This document shows, one piece after another, positions 44,477 through 56,500 of a stretch of DNA of 64,000 nucleotides (position 1 is its first letter; every line of letters begins with the position of its first letter). A program made the translations under genes and the position numbers. Source of the stretch: Cyanophora paradoxa (lineage: Eukaryota; Glaucocystophyceae; Cyanophorales; Cyanophoraceae); the NCBI GenBank assembly GCA_004431415.1, contig QPMI01000262.1, positions 43,823-107,822 of the forward strand. The letters are read 5' to 3'. Below the pieces are notes generated by a model. It saw only the letters and a program-made list of their open reading frames with translations. It ran no database searches and was not told the DNA's origin.

Positions 44477-46622
44477 ATGGCCGACGCCGCCCCCAAGGAG
44501 TCCACAGACGCTCCTGCGGCACCCGCAGAGGCTGCAGAAGCGAAGCCGACGGCACCGGACGCGAAGCCCAGCGCGCCCGCCGAGCCCGCCCCCGCTCCGG
44601 CCGCCACTCCGGCCGCTGCGCCGGCTGCTGCGCCGGCTGAGGCTGCAGCTCCAACGACAGCGACGCCGACGCTCTCAGATGCCGAGAAGAAGGAGAAGAT
44701 TGGTGAGCCGGTTGTGTGTGACGACTTGATGTTCTTGTGTGACGAGCGCTGGCCCGCAGCGTCATTCTGCGGCCTCACAGGCGCGGATGATGCTGTTGCG
44801 CAAGTGTTCTTGGAAATGGCGGACTGGCTTATCGAGGTGCGCCCTGCCGGCCCGTTTCCGCCGTGCAGCCCGTGCGCTGCGTTGCGTCTGAAACATGTCC
44901 GCGCCCGCGCTCGATAAGGACGCTGTGAACTCGTGCGTTCCACCGCCCTGGATCGGGCGCACCGCGTGCTCATTGCATGCGGCAGGTACTTCGAGCACGC
45001 GAACCAGGAGCGCGCCGCGCGCGAGGCCCTCGGCGTGGCCGCGGGAGCGAAGAAGCAGTACGATCCCGGTGCGTGACGCACTCTGCATCGCAGCCAGCGC
45101 GCCGCTCTAACCACTTACGCAGATGACCCCGACCAGTTCCTGGTGCGCCTCTCCCGCGCCGGCGCTCGCGCTGCCTGAAGCGCGCGCGCGGCGGCGGCGG
45201 GGGCGGGGCGCAGGAGGACATCAAGGAGAAGAGCAAGGAGGTGCTGGACAAGGCGACGGAGTACACGTCGGCGGCGGCGAAGGCGGCGAAGGAGTCGATG
45301 GCGGCCTTCGTGCCGGAGGTCACCAAGGCGCAGAAGCTCGTGGAGGAGAACCTCAACCAGCTCACCTCCAACCTCGCCACCACCTTCACCGCAAGCAACG
45401 TGCGCCCGCCCCGGCCCCCGGCCCCGCGCGAGGCGGGGCGTCGACGCGCCGGCGCAGCTCACACAGAACGTGAACAAGCTTTGGGGGTGGCTCAGCGCCC
45501 CCGAGGAGTCCCCCGCGGTCCGCCCCGCCCTGCACCCCCAGCGGGCGCCCGGCGGCTGACGCGGGCGGCGGTGGTGGTAGCCGGCGCCGGCCGCCTCCTC
45601 TTCGTCCTCCCGCACCGCCCCGCAGCCCGTCACCGTCGTGCGCGCCCCGCCATCCCCGCCCGCCGCGGGGCACCCGCCCTCGCTCACCGCGCTCCCAGCA
45701 GCAGCAGCAGCAGCCGGCACAGCCCGCGCGGGTGCGCCGCAAGGGCCGGCCGGGGGCAGAGGCGGCGGGGGGGCGCGGGGCGGCTGAGGGATCGCTGCGC
45801 AGGCCCCGGCGGCGCTCTTCACGGACGCGGCCTTCCACGGCTTCTTCCCCGACATGTCCGCCCCGCCCGCCCGCCCGCCCGCCCGGCCCGGCCGGCGCCC
45901 CCGCCCACGCCGGCCCCGCCCCGCAGCCCCAAGGACGAGAAGCTCATCGAGGGCGCGCTCTCCCCCCGCCCGTGGGGCCGGCGGGGCAGGGCGGGGCGGG
46001 GGGGCGGCGCTGAGGCGGGCGGGGGGGGGCGGGCAGGGCGGGAGTGCACGCTGCAGCAGACGTACCGGTGCGTGAACAACTCGGCGACGCCGGAGCTGCC
46101 CCTCTCCTTCCGCGGCTACCTCTACATCACCGAGCACTTCGGCCCGCCCCGCCCCGCCCGCCCCGCCCCGCCCCGCCCAGGGCGCCCCCTCACGGGGTGC
46201 GCAGCCTGCTTCTACGTCGACGACTCCCAGTTCAAGCTCAAGATGCCGGTGCGCTGGCGCCCCGCCCGGCCGGCCCCCGGCGGGGCGGGGCTGAGGGGCG
46301 GGAGCCCGGGGCCAGATCGTGGTGTCGCTGGCGGCGGTGAAGACGATCCAGCACAGCAAGAAGAACGAGAACAAGATCCGTGTGGTGGTGGGCGAGGGCC
46401 AGGCCTACATCTTCAAGGACTTCACCGGCCCCGACTTCGACCGCATCCTCGCCACCGTCAAGGCCCGCCCGCCCCGCCCCTGGCCCCTTCCCCCGCACCG
46501 CCCCGGCCTGGCCCCTGACGCCCGGGGGCGCGCAGACGATGTGGGAGAACCTCGCCGCCGCGCAGGGCCCGCCGGCCTCCCCGTCCCCGCCCCCGGCCCC
46601 CGCCGCCCCCGCCGACCACTAG
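44477..46622 (+). CDS. GRAM-domain protein
   Basis: Probable membrane-lipid-binding protein. ATG 44477 gives MADAAPKESTDAPAAPAEAA, an Ala/Pro-rich leader ending LSDAEKKEKI, joined in phase to ASFCGLTGADDAVAQVFLEM and ADWLIE. Later exons: YFEHANQERAAREALGVAAG, DDPDQFLVR, an amphipathic helix-rich block (SKEVLDKATEYTSAAAKAAK, TKAQKLVEENLNQLTSN) and QNVNKLWGWLSAPEE. The GRAM domain is ALFTDAAFHGFFPD, QQTYRCVNNSATPELPLSFR, GYLYITEHF, ACFYVDDSQFKLKMP, IVVSLAAVKTIQHSKK, NKIRVVVGEGQAYIFKDFTG and PDFDRILATVK (to 46462), the last closed by a GC donor. It ends PAAPADH at TAG 46622. The GRAM assignment is good; partner or lipid unknown. Confidence 0.8.
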
Positions 46623-46695
46623 CCCCCGCCCTCCCCCGCGCTCCCGCTCCCTCTCCAGCGAACTCGCGACCGTCTTGCCGCCGGCGAGGGGGCGC

Positions 46696-48448
46696 TCAGG
46701 GGGGCGGGGCGGGGGCGGGGAAGGGCGGGAGGGAGATGCCGGCGAGGCGGGCGCACTCGCCCCAGAGGGCGTCGGCGTCGGCCCGGCTGCTCTCCGTGAA
46801 GGCCAGCGGCATGTGCCGCCACCGCTCCTGCGCATGCCGCCCCCGCCCTGCCCCTCAGCCCGCCCGCGTAGCGCAGAGAGTGGAAGGGGCGGGGGCCGCG
46901 GCGCGCCTTCCGATCGAAGAAGAGGCGCCCGGAGCGGCCGGCGGGGGCGGCGCCGGCGGCGAGCCACACGATGGTGTCGGCCCCCTGCGCCGGCGTCCGG
47001 AAGTTGCGCTCCTGCGCCCTGTAGCTCGGCGCCTGCTCGAACAGCGGCCGCAGCCCCGGCGTCTGCACCCAGCCTGCCCCGGCGACGCCCGTCAGAGGGC
47101 GGGGCCGGCAGGGTGGGCGGGGCGGGGCGGGCCGGGGTGCATGGCGTTGACGTCGACGCCGGAGCCGGCGAGGCGCTCTGCCCAGCGCTCCGTGAGCACC
47201 ATCTGCGCCCGCTTCTGCTGCGCGTACACCCGCACCTGCGGCCCCGCCCCCGCCCCTCGCCGCCCGCCGCGCGGGCCGGGGGCGGGGCGCGGGGTCGGAC
47301 CCCGTCGAAGGGCGGCTGGGAGCTCTGGAGGTCGGAGACGTCGAGGCGTTGCGTGTACATGCCCGCCGACGTCACGTTGATCACCCGCGACGGCGCGCTC
47401 CGCCGCAGCAGCTGCCGCCCCGTCACGCGCGCTAGGCCCGCGCCCGCGCCAGGCGCGGTCTCCTCGGGGCGGGCGGACGCACGTCCTCGAGGCCAGCGGT
47501 GAGGGCGAAGCCGGAGAGCACGTTCGTCGCGAAGCTCTTCTCGATCCCCTCCTGCGGGAGGCCTCAGCGGGGCGGGGGGCGCGGAAGGCGGGGCGCGGGG
47601 CGCGCGGGGGTCTCCTCGCGGGCGGTGGGCATGTAGCCGGCGTTGAGGACGAGCACGTCGAGCCGCTTGCGCTTCGAGAACTCCCGCGCGAACTCCCGCG
47701 TCTCCTTCATCACGCTGCGCCCCCGCGCCCCGCTCGACCCGCCCCACGCGCCGCCTCGCAGGGCCGCAGCCGGCAGCTCTCACCTCAGGTCGGCGATGTG
47801 CAGGTGGATCTGTAGCGGTCTCAGGCGAGGACGCGCCGTAGAGTGAGAGAGCGCGCACGTTGTCGTTCCCCGTGTCCTTCTTCAGCTTCTCGAGCGCCTC
47901 GCGCCCCCGCTGCGGGCTCCTGCAGAGGATGTGGACCTCCGCGCCCTTCCGCGCGAGCTCCTCCGCGGCCGCGTAGCCGATGCCGCTGTTTGCGCCTGTG
48001 ATGAGCATCGATTTCCCGCGCAGGTCCACGTTCAGCGCCGCCGGGTCCCTGCACGTGCACGTGCGTGTCAGCGCAGCGCCCGGGCGTGCGCGGGCCCGCG
48101 CGCAGGGTGCTTGACCGACGCGAGTCAGTGCAGTATACGTGAACGCTTAGCTATGATGCGCGGCGATTCCAGGCGCATCGTGGCACAATAGCTAGAGTGC
48201 GCGGTCTGGTCATGATGGCATGCTCGACGTCATGAACGCCCGAAGCAGCCCCTTCGCTTAGCTGGAGCGCGCGCGACGCGTACCATCCTCTTGCTCGCCA
48301 CTCAAATCCTGCGTGAGAGGTCGGCGTGCGCTGCGAGGGGCGCGCATGCGCGAATCGGCGCCGGCGCATGCGCACCGAAACGCATGAAGTTCGGCGCCTG
48401 CATTAGCTGCCCGAACACGGTGCCGGCAACGCTGTAGCTCTGCCCCAT
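46696..48448 (-). CDS. DHRS12: Short-chain dehydrogenase/reductase, DHRS12-like
   Basis: NAD(P)-dependent oxidoreductase of the classical SDR fold. The start ATG 48448 gives MGQSYSVAGTVFGQLMQAPN then FMRF. A long intron of about 320 nt joins to DPAALNVDLRGKSMLITGAN (the TGxxxGIG motif continues SGIGYAAAEELARKGAE) and HILCRSPQRGREALEKL. Further exons include VINVTSAGMYTQRLDVSDLQ (near 47340-47395, catalytic Ser region), the active-site YAQQKRAQMVLTERWAERLA (Y-x-x-x-K, near 47165-47225), VDVNAMHPGW, GADTIVWLAAGAAPAG (near 46930-46985), SGRLFFDRKAR and LWGECARLAGISLPPF, ending at TGA 46696. This order and the LxxxDLQ...PFD and WVxTPG elements fit DHRS12. Its physiological substrate is unknown. 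Confidence 0.88.
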
Positions 48449-48586
48449 CTCGTCAAGCTCGCTCTTGGGCTGGATTCGGCAGTTCGAATCCAGGCGGAAG
48501 GATTACATCTGGCGTTAGCTTAGCAAGCTCCAGCCGGCGAGGTCGGGCCCCGGGCACTGACGGCACACGGCGGCACATAGGCAGAG

Positions 48587-49683
48587 ATGATGCGAATGCA
48601 GTTTCTCGCCAGAGGCCTGCGGCAGCGGCACTGCTCGGCAGCACTAGCGGCCCAGCGGCACAAGCGGTTGCTCGCGACGCAAGCCTCACAGCTGCCGTCG
48701 CCCGAAGCGCACTCGTTGCTGCTCGATGCGCGTGTCCCGCCCGTCCCCTCAATCTCGCCGGCGTTGCGTGTCGTCACGTTCCTCGTCGGGCACACAGCGT
48801 GCGGCGGTGAGCGTGTACAGGCCAGTCCATGTCATGCGCTGTACGGTTTAGCTAAACCTCGTCCACCTCACGTCCGGGCGCGGCGCGCTCGCCGGGGCGC
48901 TGCGCTGCAATCGCGCGATCGATGACGTGCGAGGGCGGGGCGCAGACACGGCCGGCGTGGCCGACGACTGGCGGCACCTGATGTCCTCGCCGGCGACGCG
49001 CGCCCTCGCGTACGAGGCCGTCCTCCAGACGCACCTGTGAGCGCCCTCGAGCTCGCGCGCGCAGCTTCCCGTCCCCGGCCCCTTCGCTGCGCCGCTGACC
49101 TCGGGGCCTGCGGCAGCTTCATCGGAGTGCCGCGGACGCTGAACGCCTTCGGTGAGCAGGCACCGCCCGGCCCTCGCCGGCATGTGTCGAGCGGGGGGGG
49201 GGGCGGGCCCGGGCCCGCGGGCGCGCAGCGGCGATAGCGCAGCTGGAGGACTCGCTCGGGGGGCCGTGGGAGGCGTGCGGCTCGACGGAGCCGCTGCCCG
49301 AGCCGGCGGTGGGCTGGCGGCGGGCCGGCGAGGAGGCGCTGCAGGCCGTCTACGGGGGCCAGTACGAGCGGCTGCGGCGGAACATGCGGCGGCTGAGCCC
49401 GGACCTGGACGCCTTCATCGTGGAGCACGGGTACGGGCGCGTGCTGGCGCGCCCCGGGATGACGATGCGGGAGCGCGAGCTCTGCGTCGTCGCGGCGCTG
49501 GCGGGGCAGAACGTCGCGCCGCAGCTCTACTCCCACATCCGCGGCGCGCTGCTCGTTGGAGGCACGAAGGAGGAGGTGGCGGGCGTCCTCGCCCAGACCG
49601 GCCTCGTCTGGGGCCGCCCCGAGGCCCAGGAGGAGGTGGACGCCGTCTGGGCCACCTTCGAGCGCGCCCGCTACTCCCTCTGA
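48587..49683 (+). CDS. Carboxymuconolactone decarboxylase-family protein, organelle leader
   Basis: AhpD/PcaC-like helical fold. ATG 48587 gives MMRMQFLARGLRQRHCSAAL, an Arg/Ala/Ser-rich leader typical of mitochondrial import. Mid exons: DDWRHLMSSPATRALAYEAV and SFIGVPRTLNAF (49121-49153). The last exon reads AAIAQLEDSLGGPWEACGST, WRRAGEEALQAVYGGQYERL and SPDLDAFIVEHGYGRVLARP. Then the family core GMTMRERELCVVAALAGQN (49455-49513), APQLYSHIRGALLVGGTKEE and VAGVLAQTGLVWGRPEAQEE, ending at TGA. The CxxC of peroxidase-type AhpD is absent, so decarboxylase-like or unknown activity is more likely than antioxidant activity. The family is mostly bacterial, which hints at transfer. Exon 2 boundaries (48770-48960) are uncertain. 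Confidence 0.82.
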
Positions 49684-50029
49684 GCCCGGCCCCCCGCTCG
49701 AACTCCCCCGCTCCGGCTGCACCCGTCGACGTCACGCATGTATTCCAGACTGTATGTACACTACCTCGAACTCAAGATCTAGCAAAATTGTACGATTGGC
49801 TTCGCGCCTTCAGGCTTACAACTACTATACACTAGCATTTAATGCCGCACTGCGGCGGACATAAACTAACGGTGGCAAAACTGATACGAATGTACTACAG
49901 TGTAATCGGCGCTGCGGGTGCACGCGCAGTCGCTGTCGAGGCGTCCACAGGGGCGGGCCTAGGGGCCCGTAGATCTGCCGGACTGGGGATCGGTGGCGGG
50001 GCGCGGGGCGCGGGGCGGGGGCCTCGCGC
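49684..50029. other. Convergent 3' gap
   Basis: 346 bp between two converging 3' ends. AT-rich at 49730-49900; no feature recognised. Confidence 0.5.
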
Positions 50030-51866
50030 TCAGTCGAGCTCGGGGGGGTCGAGCAAGGGCCGGAGGCGGCTCGTGGCGGCCTCGAGCACGACGAAGAAGG
50101 CCTGCCCCGAGGCGCCCCGAGGCGGCGCCCGCGATCAGCGGCCGGGCGGGGCGGGGGGCGGGGCGGGTCCCGGCGGCTTAAGCTTCGTGCGCACGGCGGA
50201 GTAGACGAATCCCATGCCGATGCGGAGGAGGCCGCCGGCGAAGAGGGCCCCCGGGCCGCCCGCGGCGAGCGTCGCCTTGAGGGCCGCCCCGGGCGACGCG
50301 CACGTCCCCAGCATCGTCAGCGTCTTCGCCAGGTCCAGCGGGGTCGTCAGGAACTGCGCGCAGGCCCCCGCCAGGCCCCCGCACAGCAGGCTCTCCACCG
50401 GCGCCAGCTCCCCGCCCTCGCGGGAGGCCGCGCGCAGCCACCAGGCGCGCAGCTGCGCGCGCGCGCGCGCGTGGGCGCCGGGCCGGGCGGGGAGGCGGGG
50501 CGGGGGGAGGGGGAGGGGGGGGGGAGTGGGGGGGGGGGGGGGGCGGACGGCGAAGTAGAGGGGCAGCTCGATGCAGGTCGTGGCGCAGTCGCGCCCCAGC
50601 GTCGCCCTGCCCCGCCCCCCGCCCCCGTCACGCCTGGGCTGGGCCGGCGGGGCGGGGCGGGGCGGGGCGGGGCGGGGGCGGGCCCGAGGCCGCGGTAGAG
50701 GCCGGCGAGGCCGTCGGCGTCGAGCACGTGGGCGACCGCCTGCAGCGCCCCGCCCTCCGCCCCCGCCTGCACCCGCTGCTTCACCTGCGCCCGCCCCCGC
50801 CGCTCGCCCCGTCCGCGCGGTCCCCGCCGGCCCGCTCGCTCCGTCGCACCATCTCGCTCGGCACGTAGCTGCCGAGAGGTCAGCTGGGCACGGCGCTTCA
50901 GCTGCATGGGCGGCGCGGGGCCGCCGGCGCACAAGACGGAGTTGGCGACGCCGGCGGCGATGCCGGCGGCGAGCGGGGCGAGGGCGCGGACGAGGCCCGA
51001 GCGGTGGCGCTCCATCCGCCCGCTGACCGCCGCGTACGCCGTCATGCGCATCGCGCTCGCCGGCGCCGCCCCCACTGCCCTCCGGGAAATTAGATCGACG
51101 GGAGCAGCGGACGGCGCAGTCCCGAGGGGGCACCGAGCGCCGGCGTAATGCCCCACAGAAGCTAGATGTGTGTCAGCCATTCTCCTCGGTCTGGCGGGGA
51201 CGGCAGCGCGTGCGCACGCGGCTCGCGGCGAAGCTCGGAGGCAGTCCGCCGGCGGACTGGACCTGCGGGCCGCTCATTCGACCGGACTGCATCTAGTCTC
51301 CATCCTTAACATCGAAGCGCGCCAGCGTACGAGCCGTATCGATGGGGTGAATCAGAGCGATGGCGGCCAGCGCGGCAATGCTCCCGGCTGCCGCAGTCCT
51401 GCGCTGGATAAGAATCGGAACCATTCGCTTCCGGTTCTCCTCAGCTTCCAGAAATCTATAGGCGCTAAATAGCCAGGATCGCGCGCGCGCAGCCGCTCGT
51501 GCCGGACTTGGCAGGTGCGCACAGGATCGGCGAGGGGCGGTGGTGCTTGGGTTCGTCGTCGACGACGCTGGCAGTGGCGCATAGCACCTCGCATTTGCGG
51601 TATTCGAAGACTCGGCGCGCGGAGGGCCTGCGCCCGAGGAAAACAGAGCTGCGCTTCGAGCTGCACGTGGAGGCTCTCGGCAAAAGAGGCGCATCGGGAA
51701 AAGCGATGCGCAGCGCTTGCGCTGCCGGGGGAGCGTCGGCGAAGGAGTCGGCGCCCCGCTGCATCGCTCGGGGAGCTGGCGGCGTGCAAACGAACGCGGG
51801 GCGCTGAGCGATCGGCGCCTTTCCCCCTCCGGAGCGCGCCGGCTGCTCCGCGGGTGAACGCGGCAT
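50030..51866 (-). CDS. Mitochondrial carrier (SLC25) family transporter
   Basis: Six-helix metabolite exchanger of organelle membranes. The start ATG 51866 gives MPRSPAEQPARSGGGKAPIA, a long leader unusual for the family. Repeat 1: AAAGSIAALAAIALIHPIDT then ARTLARFD (P-x-D-x-x-R, near 51310-51370). Repeat 2: LVRALAPLAAGIAAGVANSV, the shortened VKQRVQAGAEGGALQAVAHV and ADGLAGLYRGL (near 50690-50740). Repeat 3: ESLLCGGLAGACAQFLTTPL then DLAKTLTML (near 50300-50395), GGPGALFAGGLLRIGMGFVY and SAVRTKLK. The last exon reads AFFVVLEAATSRLRPLLDPP, ending ELD at TGA 50030. Signature proline-acid-basic motifs are seen clearly in repeats 1 and 3. The substrate and whether it serves mitochondria or muroplast are unknown. 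Head-to-head with TrmL (166 bp). Confidence 0.85.
50505..50543 (+). repeat. G-rich tract
   Basis: Several G-runs, the last uninterrupted for about 18 G, lie in an intron of the carrier gene (C-rich on the sense strand). Potential quadruplex or i-motif; also a likely assembly trouble spot. Confidence 0.7.
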
Positions 51867-52032
51867 TTTGACAAGATTACGACTGTACCCCCTGTCAGCA
51901 CTTCCCGGTGACTTCCGGGCCGAGTTCCGGCTTCCTACAGAAGCTACCCGGGCGCTCTCATCGTGCTTGCAGCACCTGGCTGACTTGCAGACGTTGCAAA
52001 CCGGCCCGATCGCCCGCTTGACCGACTTTCAG

Positions 52033-53268
52033 ATGATAGGCTTCGCGCAGCCGTGCGCGTGCGCACCGCTGGGATCGATTGAGGCCCGGCTGTCGCGATG
52101 CATTAGCCAGGCCAGCAGCTACACCTGCAAACCCGGCGCCAGTCGTTCGCCCCGGTTGGTCTCGAGGTTCAGCCCAGCGGCCGGCGCGCGGCTGTCCTTC
52201 AGTTCCAGTCTCTCACGATTCACGCTCACTGGCTTGGGCTTGCGCTTTTCATCGTCGCGCGCGAGGCCGCACGTGTCCGATCTGACCCTCGAGGCCGCCG
52301 CTCAAGATCCCGTGCCGCCCGGGACTGAGTTCGGCGGGCACGCTGCAACCCCGGACGTTGAGAACTTCGAGCTGAACGTTGTCTTCGTGCAACCTCAGGT
52401 CCGCGCTCGCAGCGTCACGGCGTGTTTTCGTGTGCTCGCGCTGAATCTCGCCGCTGCGCGTAGATCCCTTGGAATACGGGTAACGCCGGCAGGACCTGCC
52501 TGGGCCTCAACGCGCGCCTGCACCTCGTCGGGCCTCTGGCGCGTCACGCTTCGGCCCCGATCCGTCGCTGCGCTCGGCGGCTGACCTGCAGTTCTTCTCG
52601 CAGGGCTTCGACATCTCCGAGAAGGGCATCCGCCGCGCCGGTCCGCTCGCGCCCTGCGCCGCCCTGCGCTGCGCCGCTGACCGCCTCGTCCGCGAAGGCC
52701 TGGACTACTGGCAGTACCTGGACGTGACGGCCTACGAGAACTGGGAGGTCCGCCCCGCCCCGCGCCCCCCGCCCCCCTCCGGGCCCCTCCAGGCGCGCCT
52801 GCGCCGATGCAAGCGTGTGCCACGGGGCAGGAGTTCGCCCGGATGCTGCCGAGCCTGGGGCCGGCCTACTGGTTCACAAAGCACGGCTCGACGAGCCTCC
52901 TCGACGTCGAGGTCCGTGCCAGCGGCTCAAGCCGGCAAGCCGGGGCCACTGGGGCCGACGGGGCGGGGGCGGGCGGGGCGGGCAGTTCCCGCGGTGCGAG
53001 AAGATGGCGCTGGTGTTCGGGTCGGAGACGAACGGCTTCGAGGACATCGAGGGGCAGATCCCCCCCGACGCCCCCCGCATCAGCCTCCCCATGTACACCA
53101 CCGCCATCCGTCCGCCCCGCCCCACCCCGCCCCCTCCACATCCAGATCCCGCCCCGCGCTCATGCTCTCCCGCCCCCTGCGGCAGGATCGTTCAACCTGT
53201 CCACGTCCGCCGGTATCGCCGCCTTCGAGGCCCTGAAACAGCAGTACAGGCTCCGCAAGCAGGAGTAG
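52033..53268 (+). CDS. trmL: tRNA (cytidine/uridine-34-2'-O)-methyltransferase TrmL, organellar
   Basis: SPOUT methyltransferase; bacterial TrmL methylates the ribose of wobble position 34. In-frame ATG 52033 begins MIGFAQPCACAPLGSIEARL, a Ser/Arg-rich leader (LSFSSSLSRFTLTGLGLRFS). The domain starts ENFELNVVFVQPQ (52360-52398). The next exon carries the GN-x-G-x-x-x-R equivalent followed by TCLGLNARLHLVGPL. Then FDISEKGIRRAG, LDYWQYLDVTAYENWE (52700-52747) and FARMLPSLGPAYWFTKHGST. The SAM-binding knot is CEKMALVFGSETNGF (53000-53040), EDIEGQIPPDAPRISLPMYT and SFNLSTSAGIAAFEALKQQY, ending RLRKQE at TAG 53268. The match to bacterial TrmL (R-R-A-G-L-D-Y; F-G-x-E-T-x-G; N-L-S) is close. Frames upstream to 51868 stay open without ATG. 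Confidence 0.92.
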
Positions 53269-53503
53269 CTCTGGCAGTCGCCCCCAGATCCCGCCCGCAC
53301 GCGTCACCGTGGCGACTGCAGCATACGCATGACGATATTGTTTCACGACGGGAAAAACAGAACTACAAAGACGATCTGCCGGGGCCGGCAGCTTGCTGTT
53401 TTGGTTTTGTTGATAGCTTGGAAAAACGGAGGGGGAGGTGCACACGCTATGATGGGGCTGGGGCGGAGTGGGAGGCGGGGGTCAAAGTGGGGGCGCGCCT
53501 AGT

Positions 53504-56500
53504 CTAGTAGCCGGACTCGGCGAGCCGCTTCTCGCGCTCGCGGAGTGCGGCCTCGAGGTCGTTCATGGAGACGATGCCGGAGCCCGAGTAGACGTTCGAG
53601 GCGGCCGGGGCCGGCGCGGCGCTGCCGAAGGTCGGCATGTCCCGCGACACGCTGCTGTACGTGTTGTACGTCGACGCCGGCTCGTACGGCGCCGGCGGCG
53701 CCATCGCCGGGGCGTACGAGACCGGCGCCGGGACCGGGTCGTAGCGGCCAGCGCTGAGCGCGGGGGCGAGGGGCGCCTGGTACGGGGCCGGAGCCGGGGC
53801 CGGGGCCGGGGGCGGCACGTAGGGGGCGGGGATGGCGCCCGGGGTGCGGCGGCCAGAGGGGATTGCGGCGTCGACGATCGGGATCGGGGCGGACATGCCG
53901 GGGTCCAGCGACGAGCCTGCAGGCGGCGGTGAGCGACGGCGGCAGCAGGGCGGGCGGGGCGAGGCGGCGGCGGCGGGCGGACCCTCCTCGGACGGCTTGA
54001 CGTTGGGGAGGGCGCGGAGGAGGAGGATGGCGGGAATGTGCGCGACGAACTGCGCGGGGGTGAGCAGCGGTGCAAAGCGGGGCGGGGCGGGGCGGGGCGG
54101 GGCGGGGCGGGGTGGGGCGGGCCTTGACGAAGATAGAGATGATGGCCATGGCGAAGGTGAACTGGATGGAGGGCTTGACGGGGGACCACTGGCCCTTGCT
54201 CGCCGCCAGCGCCATCGTCTTCAGGTCGTCCCCGTGCATCGAGAGCCACACGATGTCCAGGATGAACGACAGATCCATGAAGAGCAGGTACCTGCCCCCG
54301 CGCCCCGCTCAGGTCGCCGCGCGCGCCTGGGCGGCGGGGGCGGGGCGGGGCGGGCGGGGCGGACGCGAGGAGGGCGTTGCGGTCGCGCTCGTTGACGGCG
54401 TAGAAGAGGATGGGGATGACGATGCAGAAGGGGTCGAAGCGGTCGAGGCACTCGAAGAAGAAGAGGACGAGGTGCACGATGGCGAAGCCGAGCATCACGC
54501 GGCGCCACTTCTCCAGCTCCGGCAGCGACGTGAACTTGGACATCATACCCATCACCCGCTCCCGCCCCATCTGCGTGTCTGCACCACCGTTAGCCCCAGC
54601 CCCGCCGCCGCGAAGCGCGCGCGGCGGGACGCACGCTGCTCCGAGGGCTTGACGTCCGGGAGCTCGGTGTGGAAGCGGATCGCGGGGATGAGGATGCCGA
54701 GCTGCGCGGGGGTCGGCGAGGGCGAGGCGGGGGCCAGGGCGGAAGCCGGGGCGGGGCACCTTGAGGATCATGTTGAGGACGACGAGGATCATGGCGAAGG
54801 TGACGGTGGCGGAGGAGCCGGCCTGCCACGCGAACTTGGCGGCGTCCTGGTGCTCCGCGAGCCAGACGATGTCCATGATGAAGGAGGGGAGGAAGGAGGC
54901 CACGAAGTACGACTCGAGCGCGACCTTGTCCTTCTCGTTCACCGCGTACATGCCGATGACGAGCACCACGGAGAAGACGTCCAGGCGCGCCAGCGACTCG
55001 AAGAGCACGAAGACGAACTGGAGGGCGAGCATCACGATCGTCGCCCGCTCGTTCGAGCCGAGGGCGATGTGGGTGATGCGGCTGAAGCCGCTGCCGGGCA
55101 TGGCCTCCATCGACGGCTGCGACTCGGAGGGCTTCCGGTCCGGCATCTCGCGGAAGAGCTTCATCGTGACGAACGCGAAGATGATCTGCCGGCCCAGGCT
55201 CGGCCCCACCCGCGGCGGCTGCGCGACGCGGCGCGGGGCGGACCTTGATGAGGAGGTTGCAGATGGTGGTGCCGTAAACGAACGACTTGGGCTCCGTGGA
55301 AGCGAGGTTGTTCTGGCGGATGTTGTTGTACTCCTCCGAGCCGTGGAGCCCGAGGTAGATGATGTCAACCACGACGGTCACCGCGGTGAAGAAGTAGTAC
55401 TGCGCCCGGCGTCACGGCGGCGGCGGGGACGTCGAGGAGCGGGGCACGCACGGCCTTCATGGCGAACTTGTCGTTCTCGTGCACCGCGTACAGGCCGATC
55501 ATGATCACGACGGCATACAGGTCCGCGCGGGCGAGCGAGTTGAAGAAGCAGAAAGCCTGCCCAGTACGTGAGGAAACTACGGAGCCGCGAGGGTTCGGTG
55601 CGCACCAGCTGCAGCACGAAGAGACCATCCAGAACACGGACGAAGGGCGAGAGCGGCGGGCGGTTGCCGCGCTGCTCGCTCGGCTTGACGAGGGGCAGTG
55701 TCCGGAAAGTGGAGATCGCCGGGAAGAGAATGAGGATCTGCAGCTCGTCGATCAGGCAGTGAAGCCGCGAACCAAGAGCTAGGAGCTCGCCTTCAGCAGC
55801 ATGGCGATGAGGGTCATCGCGAAGACGAACTGCATCGTGCCCTCGAACGTCGCGGTCACGGCGAACATCGAGGTATCCGAGTGCTGCGACATCCAGACGA
55901 TGTCCATAATAATGGAGAAGACCATGAAGCCGAGGTACTGCAGCGGAGAATCGGATCAGCACAGAAAGAAGAGGCTCCGACTCGGCTTCATCATTTCGAA
56001 GCGCACGGCGGCCATGGCGAGTCTGTCCATCTCGTGCGTCGCATAGATTGCAACGATAACGACGGCGCAGAAGAGATCGAAGCGAGCAATGTTGGTCAGG
56101 TAGCACAGGAACTGCAGCACATCAGTTTCGTCCCTCCCGCGCGGAACGACTCAAACGCATGCACCAGCTGAGCCATCGCAATGTAGGTAACATAGCTGGC
56201 GAAAGAGAAGTTCTGGACAGCGCCCTTCACGTTCTGAATCGTCTCACGCACATCGAAGTTCGCCAGGGACCGTCCACCCTGTAGGGACGTGTCATGTCGG
56301 CATGATGTAGAAAGAACGCAATGCTATCTGCGTGGCGTCGCCGGGTGCGCACCAGGAGCTGCGCCTTCCGGTAGTCCGGCGTGAACCCCGAATCTCCGCG
56401 CCGGCCGAGCTCGGTCTCGAACATCTTCACCTTCGTTTTCAAGAACTACGCAAGAGGGTGACAAGCCGAATGTGAGAACGACGGAAAGGGGGCGGTGAAG

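Noticed and set aside
48470-48500. Plus-strand GTTCGAATCC word resembling a tRNA T arm
   Set aside because: Surrounding sequence does not fold as a tRNA and lies directly upstream of the DHRS12-like start.
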